Part shown: positions 1 through 6,338 of the stretch, one piece after another | Layout: each line of letters starts with the position of its first letter | How positions within the stretch are numbered: position 1 is the first letter of the stretch | Notes under the pieces: model-generated | Databases searched by the model: none | The model's input: the letters and a program-made list of their open reading frames with translations, nothing else | Told to the model about the DNA's origin: nothing | Position numbers and translations under genes: made by a program | Source: Bacteroidales bacterium UBA1756 | GTDB taxonomy: Bacteria > Bacteroidota > Bacteroidia > Bacteroidales > WCHB1-69 | Reading direction: 5' to 3' | Length of the DNA: 16,910 nucleotides | Assembly (NCBI GenBank): GCA_002314795.1 | Contig: DCHI01000062.1 | Location: forward strand, 8,582 to 25,491

Positions 1-23
1 AAGTAGGAAGTAAGAAGTAGGAA
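1..23. repeat. heptanucleotide tandem repeat abutting a start codon (partial, runs off left edge)
   Basis: Three consecutive 7-base units, AAGTAGG, AAGTAAG and AAGTAGG, occupy bases 1-21. A fourth unit begins AAGT at 22-25 and merges with the start-codon region of the next gene. The window opens inside the array, so its full length is unknown. The reverse complement of the unit contains the core TACTT, the same core as in the larger array at 5123-5192, but on the opposite strand. It carries stop codons in the downstream gene's frame (TAG at 18-20), so it is not translated as part of that gene. Confidence 0.75.
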
Positions 24-26
24 GTG

Positions 27-620
27 ATGATAAAACGGGGTTTTGATGTTTTTGCTTGCACGATTGTGCTGCTTGTGTTGCTGCCTGTGTGGCTTGTCAT
101 CGGGATAGCGATTGCAGCGGGGTCGAAGGGTGGCGTTCTATACAAACAGTACCGCGTGGGACGCTATGGGAAAGATTTCAAATTATTGAAATTCAGAACG
201 ATGAGAAAGGACGCCGATAAGACGGGGCCGCTCATCACTGTCGGCGCCGACGCCCGCGTCACCCGCATCGGAAAGTTCCTGCGCAAATACAAAATCGACG
301 AATTTCCGCAGCTTCTTAACATCATCAAAGGAGATATGAGCATCGTGGGACCCCGCCCCGAAGTCCGCAAATACGTGGAACTTTACAACGAACAGCAAAG
401 ACAAGTCCTTTCCGTCCGCCCGGGGCTTACCGACTACGCTTCCATCGAGTACATCTCTGAAAACGAGCTCCTTAGCAAAAGTTCAGACCCCGAAAAAACC
501 TACATCGAAGAAATTATGCCTCAAAAATTGGCATTGAATCTAAAATACATTGAGAATCAGTCCATTAAAGAAGATACCAAGATTATTTTCAAGACTTTTA
601 CTTCTATTTTGAAAAAATAA
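27..620 (+). CDS. PglC/WcaJ-type sugar-1-phosphate transferase (monotopic phosphoglycosyltransferase)
   Basis: Likely transfers a sugar-1-phosphate from a nucleotide sugar to undecaprenyl phosphate at the inner membrane, the first step of a capsule, O-antigen or exopolysaccharide unit. At about 197 residues it is the short PglC-like form, without the extra N-terminal domain of WcaJ. It shows one N-terminal hydrophobic segment (about residues 6-30, the probable re-entrant helix), FKLLKFRTM, then KIDEFPQLLN with the Asp-Glu catalytic dyad, GDMSIVGPRPE, and VRPGLTDYAS. The start is ATG 27 or the adjacent GTG 24; an in-frame stop at 18-20 excludes anything earlier. A heptamer array abuts the start. 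The last 90 bases are far more AT-rich than the middle of the gene. The sugar substrate cannot be told from the sequence. thiN follows 21 bases downstream. Confidence 0.93.
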   Translation: MIKRGFDVFACTIVLLVLLPVWLVIGIAIAAGSKGGVLYKQYRVGRYGKDFKLLKFRTMRKDADKTGPLITVGADARVTRIGKFLRKYKIDEFPQLLNIIKGDMSIVGPRPEVRKYVELYNEQQRQVLSVRPGLTDYASIEYISENELLSKSSDPEKTYIEEIMPQKLALNLKYIENQSIKEDTKIIFKTFTSILKK

Positions 621-641
621 CCTCCCCCATCTCAAAACACT

Positions 642-1265
642 ATGAACTACACCACCATCATCGTTGCCAATGGCGAAATGCCGGCACACTCGGAAGCACT
701 CCGGCTACTGAAAGAGGCGGAAACCATCGTTTGCTGCGATGGCGCCATCAGTGGGCTCACGGCTCTCGGGATTGAGCCGACCGTCATCGTCGGGGACGGA
801 GACTCTATCTCAACCGAACAGGCACGAACATACGCGGACCGAATCATTCCCGATAAAAGTGAGGATTACAACGACTTAACGAAAGCCGTCAACTATTGCG
901 CGGCTCACCATCTGAACCGATTTGCCATTCTTGGGGCAGGCGGAAAACGTGAAGACCATTTTATCGGAAACATCAGTCTGTTAGTCAATTACTCACAAAA
1001 ATATGACGTGGTGATGGTAACAAATCACGGGATTTTCACTCCCATACACGGCACCACGCGCTTTGACTGCCAACCGCACCAACCGGTTTCGGTTTTCAGT
1101 TTCACGCCCGCCACTCGCATCAGCTACCACGGACTGAAATATCCGGTGCAGCGACGTTCGTTTTCACAACTTTGGGAAGGGACGCTGAATGTAACCGAGA
1201 CAGACCATTTCACCATTGAGCTGCACGAACACGGCGACATTCTTGTTTATCAAGCATTTATATAA
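642..1265 (+). CDS. thiN: thiamine pyrophosphokinase
   Basis: Transfers pyrophosphate from ATP to thiamine to make thiamine diphosphate in the cytoplasm, serving thiamine salvage and uptake. At 207 residues it has the family's usual length. Visible motifs in order: an Asp-Gly pair at 33-34, GDGDS at 51-55 (metal and nucleotide binding), an acidic stretch ending in NDLTKAV at 77-83, and GAGGKREDH at 98-106, matching the GATGGR-DH motif of the TPK catalytic domain. The C-terminal third fits the thiamine-binding beta domain. ATG 642 follows the sugar transferase by 21 bases and the next gene starts 7 bases after its stop, so the three are probably co-transcribed, although no functional link with glycan synthesis is evident. 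Confidence 0.94.
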   Translation: MNYTTIIVANGEMPAHSEALRLLKEAETIVCCDGAISGLTALGIEPTVIVGDGDSISTEQARTYADRIIPDKSEDYNDLTKAVNYCAAHHLNRFAILGAGGKREDHFIGNISLLVNYSQKYDVVMVTNHGIFTPIHGTTRFDCQPHQPVSVFSFTPATRISYHGLKYPVQRRSFSQLWEGTLNVTETDHFTIELHEHGDILVYQAFI

Positions 1266-1272
1266 AAAAATT

Positions 1273-1896
1273 GTGATAAAGAACATCATTTTTGACCTCG
1301 GCGGGGTCATCTACGACATCCGCTACCAAAACGTACCGGAGGCGTTTGCCAAGATTGGTTTCACCGATTTTGAACAACACTACACCCAAGCGGCACAATC
1401 CGGTCCCATCGACCTTTTTGAAGAGGGACGGATTTCCGTTCCCGAGTTTCGGAACTACATCCGCACACTCACGGACATCAAAATGACGGACGAGCAAATC
1501 GATGACGCGTGGAATGCCATCATCATCGATGTTCCGACGTACCGCGTGGAAATGCTCCGGAAACTGAAAAGTCAATATCATCTCTTTCTTTTCAGCAACA
1601 CCAACCAGCTCAACTACGACAAATTCACGGTGCAGCTTCGTGAAAAATTCGGTTGTGACATCTTCGAAGAACTGTTCATTCACGCCTATTTTTCACACGA
1701 AATGCACCTTCGGAAGCCCAACAAAGAGGCGTTCCAATTCCTGTTGGACGAACAAAAGCTCCGTCCGGAGGAAACGCTTTTCATCGACGACACCATCCGC
1801 CACATCGAAAGCGCGAAGCAACTCGGAATACACACCTACCTTCTGCCGAAAGGCGAAGATATCTGCGAAAAAAAATGGGAACAGATCATATTATAA
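1273..1896 (+). CDS. HAD-superfamily phosphatase, YihX-like (subfamily IA)
   Basis: A 207-residue haloacid-dehalogenase-fold hydrolase, probably a cytoplasmic phosphatase acting on a small sugar phosphate or nucleotide; the substrate is unknown. With GTG 1273 as start, motif I is FDLGGVIYD (nucleophile Asp8), motif II is FSNTN (Ser108), the motif III lysine is in RKPNKEAF (Lys148), and motif IV is FIDD (Asp172-Asp173). The residue two after the nucleophile is Gly rather than Asp, as in the YihX branch with FDLGNV. An upstream TTG at 1216 would keep the frame open but overlap thiN by 50 bases and add a tail before motif I, so GTG 1273, seven bases after the thiN stop, is preferred. It ends the first tight gene run. 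Confidence 0.9.
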   Translation: MIKNIIFDLGGVIYDIRYQNVPEAFAKIGFTDFEQHYTQAAQSGPIDLFEEGRISVPEFRNYIRTLTDIKMTDEQIDDAWNAIIIDVPTYRVEMLRKLKSQYHLFLFSNTNQLNYDKFTVQLREKFGCDIFEELFIHAYFSHEMHLRKPNKEAFQFLLDEQKLRPEETLFIDDTIRHIESAKQLGIHTYLLPKGEDICEKKWEQIIL

Positions 1897-1948
1897 AACT
1901 GCCTTTTTGTCAGAAAAAGACTTTGGCAAAGTATTTGTAAATTGGCGC

Positions 1949-1995
1949 CGTCTCCCGTGATGAAAAATCGCGGCGGACGTTTCTTTGTGTCTTGT
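1949..1995 (+). terminator. imperfect hairpin with T-rich tail in the leader of grpE
   Basis: Arms CGTCTCCCGTGAT (1949-1961) and ATCGCGGCGGACG (1967-1979) pair over 13 positions with one C-C mismatch and two G-T wobbles around a GAAAA loop; a T-rich but interrupted tail (1980-1995) follows. It could terminate the thiN-HAD run or be a structured 5' leader for grpE. The broken T tract makes a classic terminator uncertain. I found no convincing -33/-7 promoter for grpE in 1897-2018; the nearest, TTTCTTTG at 1980-1987, has a mismatch in the TA and no -33 TTG at the right distance. Confidence 0.45.
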
Positions 1996-2018
1996 AAATA
2001 ATTAAAAATAAATATACT

Positions 2019-2681
2019 ATGGAAGAAAACGAAAAGAATCTTGAGCCACAGAACGAAGAAATAAACCAAACTGAAAATCAAGAGACTGACAATTTGTCAA
2101 CCGAAGCGGCTGCGACAGAAGAAGAGCCGAAAGCCGAAGAAGCAACCGAAAACGAGAAAAAAGAGGAACCCAAAAAAGAAGAAAAACGCGGCTTCTTCGG
2201 AAAGAAAAACAACAAGGAAGATGAATTGAAAAAGAAAATTGAAGAGCTTGAAATCCAAAAGAAAGAGCTCAACGAAAAATTCCTTCACCTCTATTCTGAA
2301 TTTGACAATTATAAAAAACGTACCAATCGCGAAAAATTGGAGCTGTTAGACACCGCCTCCGAAAAAGTTATTGTCAACATTCTTCCTATTATTGATGATT
2401 TTGAACGCGCCATCAAAGCCAATGAAAACCTGGAGGACATTCAGGTTATAAAAGAGGGTTTCTCACTGATTTACAACAAGATGTTGCAACTTCTCAATCG
2501 TTTTGACGTAACAGAAATTTCCGCCAAAGGCGAAGTCTTCGACACCGATCTCCACGAAGCTGTCACCCATTTTCCCGCACCTACCGAAGAAGAAAAAGGC
2601 AAGGTCATCGATGTTACGGAAAAAGGATACAAAATCAAGGAGAAAGTCATCCGTTACGCAAAAGTTGTTGTTGGTCAATAA
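2019..2681 (+). CDS. grpE: nucleotide exchange factor GrpE
   Basis: Stimulates ADP release from DnaK in the cytoplasmic Hsp70 cycle. The 220 residues divide into a very acidic, low-complexity N-terminus (about 1-65, rich in Glu, Asn and Lys), a long helix with heptad character (about 66-115, including EKFLHLYSEFDNYKKR, the typical GrpE signature region), and the C-terminal core with NILPIIDDFERAI and a final beta-domain in which GEVFDTDLHEAV matches the conserved FDP..HEAV region. The acidic N-terminus is longer than that of E. coli GrpE. ATG 2019 is preceded by an A/T-rich stretch without a Shine-Dalgarno sequence. dnaJ follows 49 bases downstream, the usual pairing; dnaK is not in the window. 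Confidence 0.96.
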   Translation: MEENEKNLEPQNEEINQTENQETDNLSTEAAATEEEPKAEEATENEKKEEPKKEEKRGFFGKKNNKEDELKKKIEELEIQKKELNEKFLHLYSEFDNYKKRTNREKLELLDTASEKVIVNILPIIDDFERAIKANENLEDIQVIKEGFSLIYNKMLQLLNRFDVTEISAKGEVFDTDLHEAVTHFPAPTEEEKGKVIDVTEKGYKIKEKVIRYAKVVVGQ

Positions 2682-2698
2682 TTTATTATAAAAGAAAG

Positions 2699-2730
2699 AA
2701 AGGAGCCGTTCACAGGGACGGTAAAAGATA
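2699..2730 (+). promoter_or_regulatory. Shine-Dalgarno-like sequence plus spacer hairpin before dnaJ
   Basis: AAAGGAG at 2699-2705 is directly followed by a six-pair stem: CCGTTC (2706-2711), a four-base loop ACAG, then GGACGG (2716-2721), with one T-G wobble. Nine bases (2722-2730) then lead to the dnaJ ATG at 2731. Linear distance from GGAG to ATG is 25 bases, too far for normal use, but with the stem folded the effective spacing is 9 bases. The pairing is seen directly; the role in translation is inferred. Confidence 0.5.
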
Positions 2731-3885
2731 ATGGACAAGCGCGATTATTACGAAGTGTTAGGCGTAGCCAAAAGTGCTAACGCAGACGAAATAAAAAAAG
2801 CTTACAGAAAATTAGCGATGCAATACCATCCGGACCGAAATCCGGGGGACAAGGAGGCGGAAGAGAAATTCAAAGAGGCGGCTGAGGCCTACGCCGTACT
2901 CAGTGACAACGACAAACGTGCCCGCTACGACCAGTTCGGTCACGACGGGCTACGCGGCGGCGCACCCGGCGGTTTCGACACCAGCGACCTCGGTTCCATT
3001 TTCGAACACTTTGGAAGTATGTTCGGTGACCTGTTCGGCGGCAGTTTCGGCGGATTTGGCGGCGGTGGCGGCGGCCACAAGGCAATGCGCCGCGGCAGCG
3101 ACGTCCGCATCAATGTCAAACTCACGTTGGAAGAAATCGCCACCGGCTGCACCAAAAAACTGAAAATCCAAAAGCAAGTGGTTTGCGACCACTGCGGCGG
3201 AAGCGGCGCAAAAGACAAATCGTCCGTGCAAACCTGCCCGACCTGCCAAGGACGCGGCTATGTCGTTCAACAACAGCGCAGTATGTTTGGTGTCATTCAG
3301 CAAACCGTCCAATGTCCCACGTGTCACGGACAAGGAGAGATTATCAAGGACAAATGTCCGCATTGCGGCGGAACCGGTACGAAAAAGGGAGAAGAAATCA
3401 TTACGGTTTCCATTCCGGCGGGCGTTGAAGATGGTATGACGCTTCGGGAACGCGGGAAAGGAAATGCTGCCCCCAACGGCGGCGTGAACGGCGACCTTCA
3501 CATCGTGATTCACGTGGAAGACCACGCCATCTTTGAAAGAAATGGCAACAATCTGTACCTCAACTATTTCATTTCGTTCCCGCAGGCCTGTCTCGGCACC
3601 GATGCCGAAATTCCGCTCATAGAAGGAAAAGCAAAAGTGAAAATTCCGGCGGGGACACAAAGCGGCCAAATGATTCGTTTGCGCGGCAAAGGACTTCCAG
3701 ACCTCAACTACAACCAAAAGGGCGACCTCATCGTCAACATCAACATCTGGACACCGAAAAATCTGAGTCGGGAAGAAAAAGAACTTATCGAAAAGCTGAA
3801 TCAATCTGCCAATTTCAACCCCAAACCGGATTCCAAAGACAAGAGTTTCTTTTCAAAAATCAAACAATTTTTTGAGGAAAGATAA
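2731..3885 (+). CDS. dnaJ: chaperone DnaJ (type I Hsp40)
   Basis: Co-chaperone that stimulates the DnaK ATPase and delivers unfolded clients in the cytoplasm. The 384 residues show the complete class A architecture: J domain (about 4-68) with the HPD tripeptide at 33-35, a glycine/phenylalanine-rich linker (about 70-116), four CxxCxGxG zinc-binding motifs starting at Cys152, Cys169, Cys195 and Cys209, then the two C-terminal beta-barrel client-binding domains and a short dimerisation tail. No key residue is missing. It follows grpE by 49 bases on the same strand and is followed after 27 bases by a glycosyltransferase, so that gene may be read through from the chaperone operon. Confidence 0.98.
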   Translation: MDKRDYYEVLGVAKSANADEIKKAYRKLAMQYHPDRNPGDKEAEEKFKEAAEAYAVLSDNDKRARYDQFGHDGLRGGAPGGFDTSDLGSIFEHFGSMFGDLFGGSFGGFGGGGGGHKAMRRGSDVRINVKLTLEEIATGCTKKLKIQKQVVCDHCGGSGAKDKSSVQTCPTCQGRGYVVQQQRSMFGVIQQTVQCPTCHGQGEIIKDKCPHCGGTGTKKGEEIITVSIPAGVEDGMTLRERGKGNAAPNGGVNGDLHIVIHVEDHAIFERNGNNLYLNYFISFPQACLGTDAEIPLIEGKAKVKIPAGTQSGQMIRLRGKGLPDLNYNQKGDLIVNINIWTPKNLSREEKELIEKLNQSANFNPKPDSKDKSFFSKIKQFFEER

Positions 3886-3912
3886 CGTTCATCGCACGTC
3901 TGATTTTTTGCA

Positions 3913-5079
3913 ATGAAAATAGTAGTAGTCTTACCCCGATTTCCCTATCCGCTTGAAAAAGGCGACAAACTGCGGGCATACCATCAGTTGCGGACGCTTT
4001 CACAATCGCACGAACTGTACCTCGTGGCTTTGACGGAAGAACTTCCGAGCGCCGAGTCCATCGCGAAAATCGAACCTTTTTGCAAAGAAATTCACATTGT
4101 AAAACTTTCTTTCATAAGCAAATGCATCCACATTATCGGGGCGTTTTTCAAGGGGCTTCCGTTTCAATGCGGCTACTTTTATAAAAAAGAGGCACGCGAC
4201 CTCATCCGTCAAATTGTCCGCCGCGTCCATCCCGACCGGCTCTACTGCCAATTGGTACGGACGACCGAACTCGTAAAAGATTTACCCATCAAGAAAACAC
4301 TTGACTACCAAGATGTTCTATCCAAAGGGATGCAACGGCGATTAGAAGTGGGAAAGTGGTATGAAAAACCTTTCTTCGCTACGGAACATCGTCGCTTAGC
4401 CCGTTACGAAAAGAACATTTTCAACTTTTTTGACGAAAAAGTCATCATCACGGAGGTGGATCGCGACCTCATTCCACACACAGCCAACGAACAGATTCAC
4501 GTCATCGCCAATGGTGTTGATTTTGAGCAATATCGTTATCACGACGAAGCCAAAGAGTACGATTTGATTTTTTCCGGAAATATGAGCTACGCACCGAACG
4601 TCGAAGCGGCGGAATACTTGGTGAACGAGGTGATGCCGCTGTTATGGGCGGAACGTCCGGAACTGAAAATAGCCATTTGCGGCGCCAATCCCTCACCCAA
4701 AATTCAGAATCTCAAAAGCCGAAACGTTATTGTCACGGGCTGGGTAGAAAATATGGCTGACGAGTACGCCAAATCACGCATCTTCATTGCACCGATGCAC
4801 CTTGGCACCGGCCTACAGAACAAACTTTTGGAGGCAATGTCAATGAAACTTCCTTGCATCACCTCGTCACTTGCCGGCAAACCGCTCAAAAACGTGGACA
4901 ACGGAAAAGAAATTTTGGTCTGCAACACGACCACGGGCTATGCCGAAGCCGTAAAACACCTTTTAGACAATGAGGAAACATACAACGAAATTGCAGAAAA
5001 CGGTTACCAGTTCGTCAAAAGAAACTACAACTGGGAAGCCATCAACAAGCGTTTAGAAGAAATCATCTGCAAACCGTGA
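3913..5079 (+). CDS. GT4-family glycosyltransferase, TIGR03087-like
   Basis: A 388-residue GT-B-fold glycosyltransferase that probably adds a sugar from a nucleotide donor to a cell-surface glycan intermediate at the inner face of the membrane. The N-terminal part begins LPRFPYPLEKGDKLRAYH, resembling the family described next to exosortase/PEP-CTERM loci (TIGR03087), with the glycine-rich region and basic residues near 16-24. The C-terminal half has IANGVD (198-203), SGNMSYAPN (221-229), TGWVEN (275-280) and the donor-binding stretch from PMHLGTGLQNK into LLEAMSMKLP (294-314). No exosortase or PEP-CTERM gene is visible here, so the resemblance does not prove that context. ATG 3913 is 27 bases after dnaJ. 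Acceptor and sugar are unknown. Confidence 0.88.
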   Translation: MKIVVVLPRFPYPLEKGDKLRAYHQLRTLSQSHELYLVALTEELPSAESIAKIEPFCKEIHIVKLSFISKCIHIIGAFFKGLPFQCGYFYKKEARDLIRQIVRRVHPDRLYCQLVRTTELVKDLPIKKTLDYQDVLSKGMQRRLEVGKWYEKPFFATEHRRLARYEKNIFNFFDEKVIITEVDRDLIPHTANEQIHVIANGVDFEQYRYHDEAKEYDLIFSGNMSYAPNVEAAEYLVNEVMPLLWAERPELKIAICGANPSPKIQNLKSRNVIVTGWVENMADEYAKSRIFIAPMHLGTGLQNKLLEAMSMKLPCITSSLAGKPLKNVDNGKEILVCNTTTGYAEAVKHLLDNEETYNEIAENGYQFVKRNYNWEAINKRLEEIICKP

Positions 5080-5080
5080 C

Positions 5081-5192
5081 AATCAACAATTAATAATTAA
5101 TAATTAACAATTTACAATTAATTACTTCATACTTAATACTTTATACTTCATACCTCATACTTAATACTTAATACTTCATACTTTTTACTTTC
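5081..5192. repeat. 16-unit heptanucleotide repeat array filling the spacer before the cytidylyltransferase gene
   Basis: The spacer divides exactly into seven-base units. Six units of AATTAAT type (5081-5122: AATCAAC, AATTAAT, AATTAAT, AATTAAC, AATTTAC, AATTAAT) are followed by ten of TACTTCA type (5123-5192: TACTTCA, TACTTAA, TACTTTA, TACTTCA, TACCTCA, TACTTAA, TACTTAA, TACTTCA, TACTTTT, TACTTTC). The array begins one base after the glycosyltransferase TGA and ends three bases before the next ATG. There is no conserved spacer, so it is not CRISPR. Heptamer arrays of this style recall the STRR repeats of cyanobacteria; the function is unknown. Confidence 0.9.
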
Positions 5193-5195
5193 AAA

Positions 5196-5903
5196 ATGAA
5201 CATCGCCGCCATTTTATCAGGAGGAATCGGGAACCGCGCAGAGGCGGGGATTCCGAAGCAATTCGTTGAATTGGGCGGGCGGCCTATGATTTTACGTACC
5301 GTTGATGCGTTCGAGCGGTGCGATGACATTGACGAAATTCTGGTCGTTTCCCATCCCGACTTCATTGAAAAATTAGAAACGATGCGTCGCGAAGGCAATT
5401 TCAAAAAGTGGAGGCGGACGATAGCGGGCGGCAAGGAACGCTATCTATCTTCGTACGAAGCAGTTAAGGCATTCGACGGCTCAAACGGGAACATTCTCAT
5501 ACACGATGCGGCGCGCCCGTTCATCCAGCCGGAGTTGATCCACCGTTTGGTTAAAGCACTTGAGAATTGTGAAGCCGCGGCTCCTGCCATCGCCCTCAGC
5601 GACACTCTGGTAGGAGTGGACGGACAACGCATAAAATCGGCGCCTTTGCGCGAAAATTACCGTCTCGTGCAGACACCCCAAGCATTTCATCTGCCAGTCA
5701 TCCGGAGCGCTTTTGAAATAGCATTGAAAGATATAAATATCAATGCTACAGATGATTGCGGAATTATTTTAAACTATTTACCCGAGATTGAGATTAAATA
5801 TATTGAAGGAGATATTTTCAATAAAAAACTAACGTATCATTCTGATATAGAAATATTTAATAAATTATTTCTTGAAAAAGAAGAAAATAGGTTGCACAAT
5901 TAA
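5196..5903 (+). CDS. ispD: IspD/TarI-family cytidylyltransferase
   Basis: Transfers CMP from CTP to a polyol phosphate: either 2-C-methyl-D-erythritol 4-phosphate (MEP isoprenoid pathway) or ribitol 5-phosphate or a similar glycan precursor. At 235 residues it has the normal length. Motifs: LSGGIGNR at 7-14 with IPKQF (Lys21), GGKERYLSS at 78-86, IHDAARPF at 102-109, Arg152 and TPQAF at 160-164, ATDD at 184-187, and Lys211 in the NKKLT segment, so the catalytic residues of the family are all present. HDAARP favours IspD, whereas LSGG at the N-terminus and the glycosyltransferase upstream leave a glycan role open. Bases 5761-5880 are about 20% GC against about 54% at 5461-5580. A heptamer array lies directly upstream, and the rpmB promoter overlaps its 3' end. 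Confidence 0.85.
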   Translation: MNIAAILSGGIGNRAEAGIPKQFVELGGRPMILRTVDAFERCDDIDEILVVSHPDFIEKLETMRREGNFKKWRRTIAGGKERYLSSYEAVKAFDGSNGNILIHDAARPFIQPELIHRLVKALENCEAAAPAIALSDTLVGVDGQRIKSAPLRENYRLVQTPQAFHLPVIRSAFEIALKDININATDDCGIILNYLPEIEIKYIEGDIFNKKLTYHSDIEIFNKLFLEKEENRLHN

Positions 5904-5921
5904 AAAATAGTTGTATTTTTG
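5892..5921 (+). promoter_or_regulatory. Bacteroidota-type promoter for rpmB
   Basis: TTG at 5892-5894 and TATTTTTG at 5914-5921 are separated by exactly 19 bases, a full match to the primary sigma factor consensus of Bacteroides (-33 TTG, -7 TAnnTTTG). The -33 element lies inside the last codons of the upstream cytidylyltransferase gene. Transcription would begin near 5926-5928, giving a leader of about 35 bases before the rpmB ATG. Confidence 0.85.
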
Positions 5922-5962
5922 CAGCCCGTTTCAAGGAGAAATAATAATAAAAAAATATAGAG

Positions 5963-6196
5963 ATGTCAAGAGTTTGTCAAATCACTGGAAAAAAGGCAAT
6001 GGTAGGAAACAATGTTTCCCATTCTAATATTAAGACTAAAAGAGTTTTCAAACCGAATCTTCACACCAAAAAGTTCTTCGTTCCTGAAATTGGAGAATGG
6101 GTTGTTCTGAAGGTTTCTGCAAAGGGAATGCGTGAAATGAGCAAAAACGGTGTTTGGAACTCTATTTTAAAAGCAGATAAAAAAGGGGTTTTATAA
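5963..6196 (+). CDS. rpmB: 50S ribosomal protein L28
   Basis: Component of the large ribosomal subunit. The 77 residues begin SRVCQITGKKAMVGNNVSHS, the typical L28 opening in this phylum, followed by KTKRVFKPNLHTKKFFVPE and a C-terminal region ending in GVWNSIL. The two N-terminal half-motifs CQITGK and NVSHS are intact; the C-terminus is slightly shorter than that of Bacteroides L28 proteins as I recall them. It has its own promoter (5892-5921) and terminator (6224-6252), so it forms a single-gene transcription unit. The rpmG (L33) gene that often follows in Bacteroidota is not here. AAGGAG at 5933-5938 is 24 bases from the ATG and without an intervening hairpin, so it is probably not used for initiation. 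Confidence 0.97.
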   Translation: MSRVCQITGKKAMVGNNVSHSNIKTKRVFKPNLHTKKFFVPEIGEWVVLKVSAKGMREMSKNGVWNSILKADKKGVL

Positions 6197-6223
6197 AATT
6201 TTTGTTTGGGATTTTATGAAAAG

Positions 6224-6252
6224 ACTGTCGCCAAAAGCGGCAGTTTTTTTTT
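6224..6252 (+). terminator. Rho-independent terminator after rpmB
   Basis: ACTGTCGC (6224-6231) pairs with GCGGCAGT (6237-6244) in an 8-pair stem with one wobble and a CAAAA loop, immediately followed by an unbroken run of T to 6252. Placed 28 bases after the rpmB stop, it separates rpmB from the TonB-dependent receptor gene. The following stretch up to 6338 is AT-rich with no clear consensus promoter. Confidence 0.9.
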
Positions 6253-6338
6253 GCCCGAATGCAATAAGTAACAGATTTATAAAGTTAGTATAAATTGCGT
6301 TTGAGTGGAATTATAACTTATCAAAATCATAGAATAAT

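Noticed and set aside
1216..1272. N-terminal extension of the HAD hydrolase from TTG 1216
   Set aside because: It would overlap the thiN coding region and place an unneeded tail before motif I; GTG 1273 fits the family start.
1922..1937. Promoter for grpE at TTTGG and TATTTG
   Set aside because: The -7 part lacks the two bases between TA and TTTG, and the spacing to a TTG does not fit the consensus.
2950..3804. Long open frame on the minus strand opposite dnaJ (284 codons)
   Set aside because: It is a shadow of the GC-rich, strongly biased dnaJ coding frame; the composition is low-complexity Ala/Val/Phe, no domain is recognisable, and dnaJ is complete and certain.
5081..5192. CRISPR array
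   Set aside because: The units are only seven bases, contiguous and without unique spacers, and no cas gene is present.
5933..5938. AAGGAG as the ribosome binding site of rpmB
   Set aside because: It is 24 bases from the ATG and, unlike the dnaJ case, no hairpin in between would shorten the distance.
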